Shown here one piece after another: positions 13,457-16,661 of a stretch of 16,661 nucleotides of DNA. The DNA comes from an uncultured Clostridia bacterium (GTDB taxonomy: Bacteria; Bacillota; Clostridia; Oscillospirales; Ruminococcaceae). The position numbers and the translations under genes are program-made. The notes under the pieces are model-generated. The model saw only the letters and a program-made list of their open reading frames with translations, had not been told where the DNA came from and made no database searches. Location: positions 1-16,661 of the forward strand of contig CALBGD010000174.1 of NCBI GenBank assembly GCA_937893735.1, written 5' to 3'. Positions within the stretch are counted from its first letter, which is position 1, and each line of letters begins with the position of its first letter.

Positions 13457-13560
13457 GATATGTGCGCGAAAAGGGCGGTTTTGGACCCTGAAAAGGCTGA
13501 TTTCCACCAGTATTTTCCTGCATATCCAGACCCGTATTATGTTAAGGAGTGATAAAGCCG
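13444..13560 (+). promoter_or_regulatory. rpoB 5' leader with possible structure
   Basis: A leader of about 117 nt. TGGATATG (13455-13462) can pair with CATATCCA (13521-13528), closing a 58-nt region that holds a short GGG/CCC hairpin (13473-13475/13486-13488). A 15-codon frame (13444-13491, M-Y-H-N ending G-P-stop) begins at the predicted transcription start but has no ribosome binding site. No known riboswitch or ribosomal-protein leader motif was recognised. Confidence 0.4.
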
Positions 13561-16500
13561 ATGGTGAATGTAAAGCCCATACAGCTCGGAAAAACCACCC
13601 GAATGAGTTTTTCTAAGATCAATGAGGTCATCGATATGCCGAACCTCATCGGTATTCAGAAGGATTCCTACGAATGGTTCCTGAACGATGGTATCAAGGA
13701 AGTTTTCAGGGACGTTTCCCCGATAACTGACGCAAATGGCAGATATGAACTCTCGTTCATAAGCCACCGTCTTGACAACAAGACCAAGTATACCATTGAG
13801 GAATGCAAGGAACGCGACGCGACCTATGCAGTTCCGATACGCGTGACCGCCCGCCTTCTCAACAAGGAGACCGGCGAGTTCATGGACAACGAAATTTATA
13901 TGGGCGATCTGCCGCTTATGACTGACAGCGGTACATTCGTTATCAACGGCTCTGAGCGTGTAGTAGTATCTCAGCTCGTTCGTTCACCGGGCGTATACTA
14001 CGGATTCGAGCACGACAAGACCGGTAAGAAGCTGTTCAAGGCTACCGTTATCCCGAACCGCGGCGCGTGGCTCGAGTATGAGATGGACGCCAACGACGTG
14101 TTCTACGTTCGTATCGACAAGAACAGAAAGATCCCCGTTACAACGTTCCTGCGCTCCATCGGTCTCTCCACCAACGGCGAGCTGACCGGTAAGTTCGGCG
14201 AGGACCCCCGTATAACCTGCACTATCGAAAAGGACAGCACCCAGAACAAGGAAGAGGCTCTGCTGGAGGTCTACAAGAAGCTCCACCCGGGCGATATGTC
14301 CTCTGTTGAGTCCGCACAGAATCAGCTCAATATGCTGTTCTTCGACGCAAAGAGATACGATCTCTCCAGATTCGGACGCTACAAGTACAATAAGAAGCTC
14401 GCCATCTCCGAGCGTATCTATGGCAAGAGAGCCGCAGAGGCTGTTATCGCGCCCATGACCGGCGAGATACTCGTTGACGAGGGCGAGATAATCACCAAGG
14501 AAAAGGCACTCGAGATCGAGAATGCCGGCGTTATCGACGTTACTATCGTTCATCCCACCAAGGAAGCCGCAACCGTTAAGGTATCCGGCAACGGTATGGT
14601 GGATATCCACTGCTTCGTAGGCGACGATATCGACGTTGAGGCTCTCGGCGTAAATGAGCACGTCCGCTTCGCAGTTCTCCGCGATATCCTCGAGGAGGCG
14701 GCAGGCGACACTGAGACCCTCAAGAAGCTCATTGCTGAGCGTGTTGAGGAGCTTATCCCCAAGCACATCACAATTGAAGATATATTCGCAACTGTAAGCT
14801 ACTTCATCAACCTGTGCGAAGATGTCGGAAACATCGACGACATCGACCACCTCGGAAACAGACGTATCCGCTGCGTGGGCGAGCTGCTCCAGAACCAGTT
14901 CCGCATAGGCTTCACCAGAATGGACAGAACTATCCGCGAGAGAATGACCCTCTACGGACAGGAGCAGGAGAAGGTTTCCCCGGCTTCCCTTATCAACGCG
15001 CGTCAGGTCATCTCCGCAATGAGAGAGTTCTTCGGCTCTTCTCCGCTGTCCCAGTTCATGGACCAGAACAACCCGCTTGCAGAGCTTACCCACAAGAGAA
15101 GACTTTCATCTCTCGGCCCGGGCGGTCTTTCCCGTGACAGAGCCGGATTCGAGGTACGTGACGTACACTACTCCCACTACGGAAGAATGTGTCCTATCGA
15201 GACTCCTGAAGGTCCGAACATCGGTCTGATCTCCTACCTTGCTACTTTCGCAAGGATCAACGTGTACGGCTTCATCGAGGCTCCGTACAGACGCGTTGAC
15301 AAGGCGACCGGCAAGGTCCTCGACGAGGTAGTCTATATGACCGCTGACGTTGAGGATAACTACGTTGTGGCTCAGGCGAACGAGCCTCTCGATGAAGAGG
15401 GACATTTCGCAAGACCCCGCGTAAACGCGCGCTGCCGCGACTCTATCCTTGAAATCGAGCGCGAAAAGGTCGATTTCATGGACGTATCTCCTAAGATGGT
15501 AGTATCCGTTGCTACGGCGATGATCCCGTTCCTCGAGAACGACGACGCGAACCGTGCGCTGATGGGTGCGAACATGCAGCGTCAGGCAGTTCCGCTGATG
15601 GTAACAGATAATCCTATCGTCGGCACAGGTATGGAGTACAAGGCTGCGGTCGACTCCGGCATCGTTGTATGCACCAAGGAGGACGGCGTAGTTACAGAGG
15701 TTGACGCAGACAAGATTGTTGTTACAAACGACCTCGGTCAGGAGCACATTTACAGACTTGTGAAGTTCAAGCGCTCCAACCAGGGCAACTGCGTGAACCA
15801 GCGCCCGATAGTAAGCAAGGGCGAGAAGGTCAAGGCAGGCGACGTTATCGCAGACGGACCTGCAACAAAGATGGGCGAGATCGCACTTGGCAAGAACGCC
15901 CTCATCGGCTTCATGACATGGGAAGGCTACAACTACGAGGACGCCGTACTCATCAACGAGAAGCTGGTTTACAATGATGTCTACACATCCATTCATATAG
16001 AGGAATACGAGCTCGAATGCCGCGAGACCAAGCTCGGCCCGGAGGAGATCACACGCGATATCCCGAACATCTCCGACGACGCGCTGAAGGATCTCGACGA
16101 GAACGGTATCGTAAGAATAGGCGCAGAGGTGCACTCCGGCGATATACTTGTCGGCAAGGTTTCCCCGAAGGGCGAGACCGAGCTCAACGCCGAGGACAGA
16201 CTGCTCCGCGCTATTTTCGGCGAGAAGTCCAAGGAGTTCCGCGATAATTCGCTGAGAGTTCCCCACGGCGTAAGCGGTATCGTTGTTGACGTTAAGAAGT
16301 TCAACCGCGAGAACTGCGACGAGCTTTCACCCGGAGTAAACGAGAAGGTACGCGTTTATATCGCACAGAAGAGAAAGATCTCCGTCGGCGATAAGATGGC
16401 GGGCCGTCACGGAAATAAGGGTGTCGTTTCCAGAATTCTCCGTCAGGAGGATATGCCGTTCCTGCCGGACGGTACTCCGCTTGACATCGTGCTGAACCCT

Positions 16501-16661
16501 CTGGGCGTACCTTCCCGAATGAACATCGGACAGGTGCTCGAGGTACACCTCGGCTACGTTGCAAAGGCACTCGGCTGGAAGATCGCAACACCGGTATTCG
16601 ACGGCGCGCACGAGCAGGATATCCGCGAGCTGTACGACGCTGCAAGAGCTATCAACAGCGG
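13561..16661 (+). CDS. rpoB: DNA-directed RNA polymerase beta subunit (5' part, runs off the window)
   Basis: 1033 complete codons from ATG 13561 to the window end, of an expected 1200 or more. It encodes the beta subunit of the core polymerase. Landmarks: the N-terminal protrusion/lobe start ([14 protein letters not shown]); fork and rifampicin-binding cluster [31 protein letters not shown] (492-522); [38 protein letters not shown]; the NCVNQRPIV region; [20 protein letters not shown] with the catalytic-core lysines and acids; [17 protein letters not shown]; and [27 protein letters not shown] near the end. The rifampicin-contact residues D501, H511 and S516 (E. coli D516, H526, S531) are wild type. 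AAGGAG lies 11 nt before the ATG. An in-frame GTG at 13549 overlaps that site and is not preferred. It has its own promoter; no rplJ/rplL genes precede it here. Confidence 0.98.
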   Translation, partial: MVNVKPIQLGKTTRMSFSKINEVIDMPNLIGIQKDSYEWFLNDGIKEVFRDVSPITDANGRYELSFISHRLDNKTKYTIEECKERDATYAVPIRVTARLLNKETGEFMDNEIYMGDLPLMTDSGTFVINGSERVVVSQLVRSPGVYYGFEHDKTGKKLFKATVIPNRGAWLEYEMDANDVFYVRIDKNRKIPVTTFLRSIGLSTNGELTGKFGEDPRITCTIEKDSTQNKEEALLEVYKKLHPGDMSSVESAQNQLNMLFFDAKRYDLSRFGRYKYNKKLAISERIYGKRAAEAVIAPMTGEILVDEGEIITKEKALEIENAGVIDVTIVHPTKEAATVKVSGNGMVDIHCFVGDDIDVEALGVNEHVRFAVLRDILEEAAGDTETLKKLIAERVEELIPKHITIEDIFATVSYFINLCEDVGNIDDIDHLGNRRIRCVGELLQNQFRIGFTRMDRTIRERMTLYGQEQEKVSPASLINARQVISAMREFFGSSPLSQFMDQNNPLAELTHKRRLSSLGPGGLSRDRAGFEVRDVHYSHYGRMCPIETPEGPNIGLISYLATFARINVYGFIEAPYRRVDKATGKVLDEVVYMTADVEDNYVVAQANEPLDEEGHFARPRVNARCRDSILEIEREKVDFMDVSPKMVVSVATAMIPFLENDDANRALMGANMQRQAVPLMVTDNPIVGTGMEYKAAVDSGIVVCTKEDGVVTEVDADKIVVTNDLGQEHIYRLVKFKRSNQGNCVNQRPIVSKGEKVKAGDVIADGPATKMGEIALGKNALIGFMTWEGYNYEDAVLINEKLVYNDVYTSIHIEEYELECRETKLGPEEITRDIPNISDDALKDLDENGIVRIGAEVHSGDILVGKVSPKGETELNAEDRLLRAIFGEKSKEFRDNSLRVPHGVSGIVVDVKKFNRENCDELSPGVNEKVRVYIAQKRKISVGDKMAGRHGNKGVVSRILRQEDMPFLPDGTPLDIVLNPLGVPSRMNIGQVLEVHLGYVAKALGWKIATPVFDGAHEQDIRELYDAARAINS

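Noticed and set aside
13444..13491. 15-codon leader peptide before rpoB as a gene
   Set aside because: No ribosome binding site and its ATG coincides with the predicted transcription start; kept only as a remark in the leader entry.
15034..15126. Possible rifampicin-resistance changes in RpoB (P495 and S517 where E. coli has Q and A)
   Set aside because: Key residues D501, H511 and S516 are wild type, and the differing positions look like lineage variation rather than selected mutations.

Overview
The window looks like a chromosome segment of a Gram-positive anaerobe of the Clostridia, most likely Oscillospirales/Ruminococcaceae. The evidence is the moderately high GC, strong GGAGG-type ribosome binding sites, near-consensus TTGACA/TATAAT promoters with 17-18 bp spacing, a FeoB-associated Cys-rich protein, the MATE/HdeD/KptA gene content and the RpoB sequence style. 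The genus is inference. No tRNA, rRNA, CRISPR array, prophage or complete insertion sequence was seen.

Layout. (1) 1-193: the 3' end of a ribosomal protein S1-type gene on +, with its terminator. (2) 252-4545 on the minus strand: a ferrous iron uptake operon. In transcription order it reads promoter, FeoA-like, second FeoA-like, FeoB, Cys-rich membrane peptide, DtxR/MntR-like regulator, membrane-anchored HMA protein, terminator. (3) 4648-5077 on minus: a DUF2325 gene with its own promoter. Four perfect copies and one near copy of the palindrome TTAG-N6-CTAA, the geometry found inside DtxR/IdeR operators, lie upstream of feoA, feoB and DUF2325, so these genes probably form one iron/metal regulon. 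The DtxR-like protein encoded in the operon keeps its winged helix but, in a hand alignment to B. subtilis MntR, has lost all six metal ligands.

(4) 5149-8522 on +: a consensus promoter, an uncharacterised ribbon-helix-helix protein, then clpB and a strong terminator. (5) 8607-9831: a patatin-like phospholipase gene with a 188-bp MITE-like hairpin element lying between its putative promoter and its start codon. (6) 9836-11816 on minus: a MATE transporter and a cytidylate-kinase-like protein. The kinase P-loop is encoded in the -1 frame inside the 3' end of the MATE gene and has no start codon of its own, so this is a frameshifted fusion, a damaged gene or an assembly error.

(7) 11873-13063 on +: an HdeD/DUF308 membrane protein overlapping kptA (RNA 2'-phosphotransferase). 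(8) 13106-13260: three terminators in tandem. (9) 13409-16661: rpoB, running off the window, with its own near-consensus promoter, a tandem 10-bp repeat at the predicted transcription start and a leader of about 117 nt. Intergenic stretches over 300 bp are 8476-8876 (terminator, putative promoter, MITE) and 13064-13560 (three terminators, a small inverted repeat, the rpoB promoter and leader).

The most notable system is the iron regulon: tandem FeoA, a FeoB with an 80-residue outer segment of 28 acidic and no basic residues, a Cys-rich peptide, a TM-HMA protein, a ligand-less DtxR relative and DUF2325 under shared operators.
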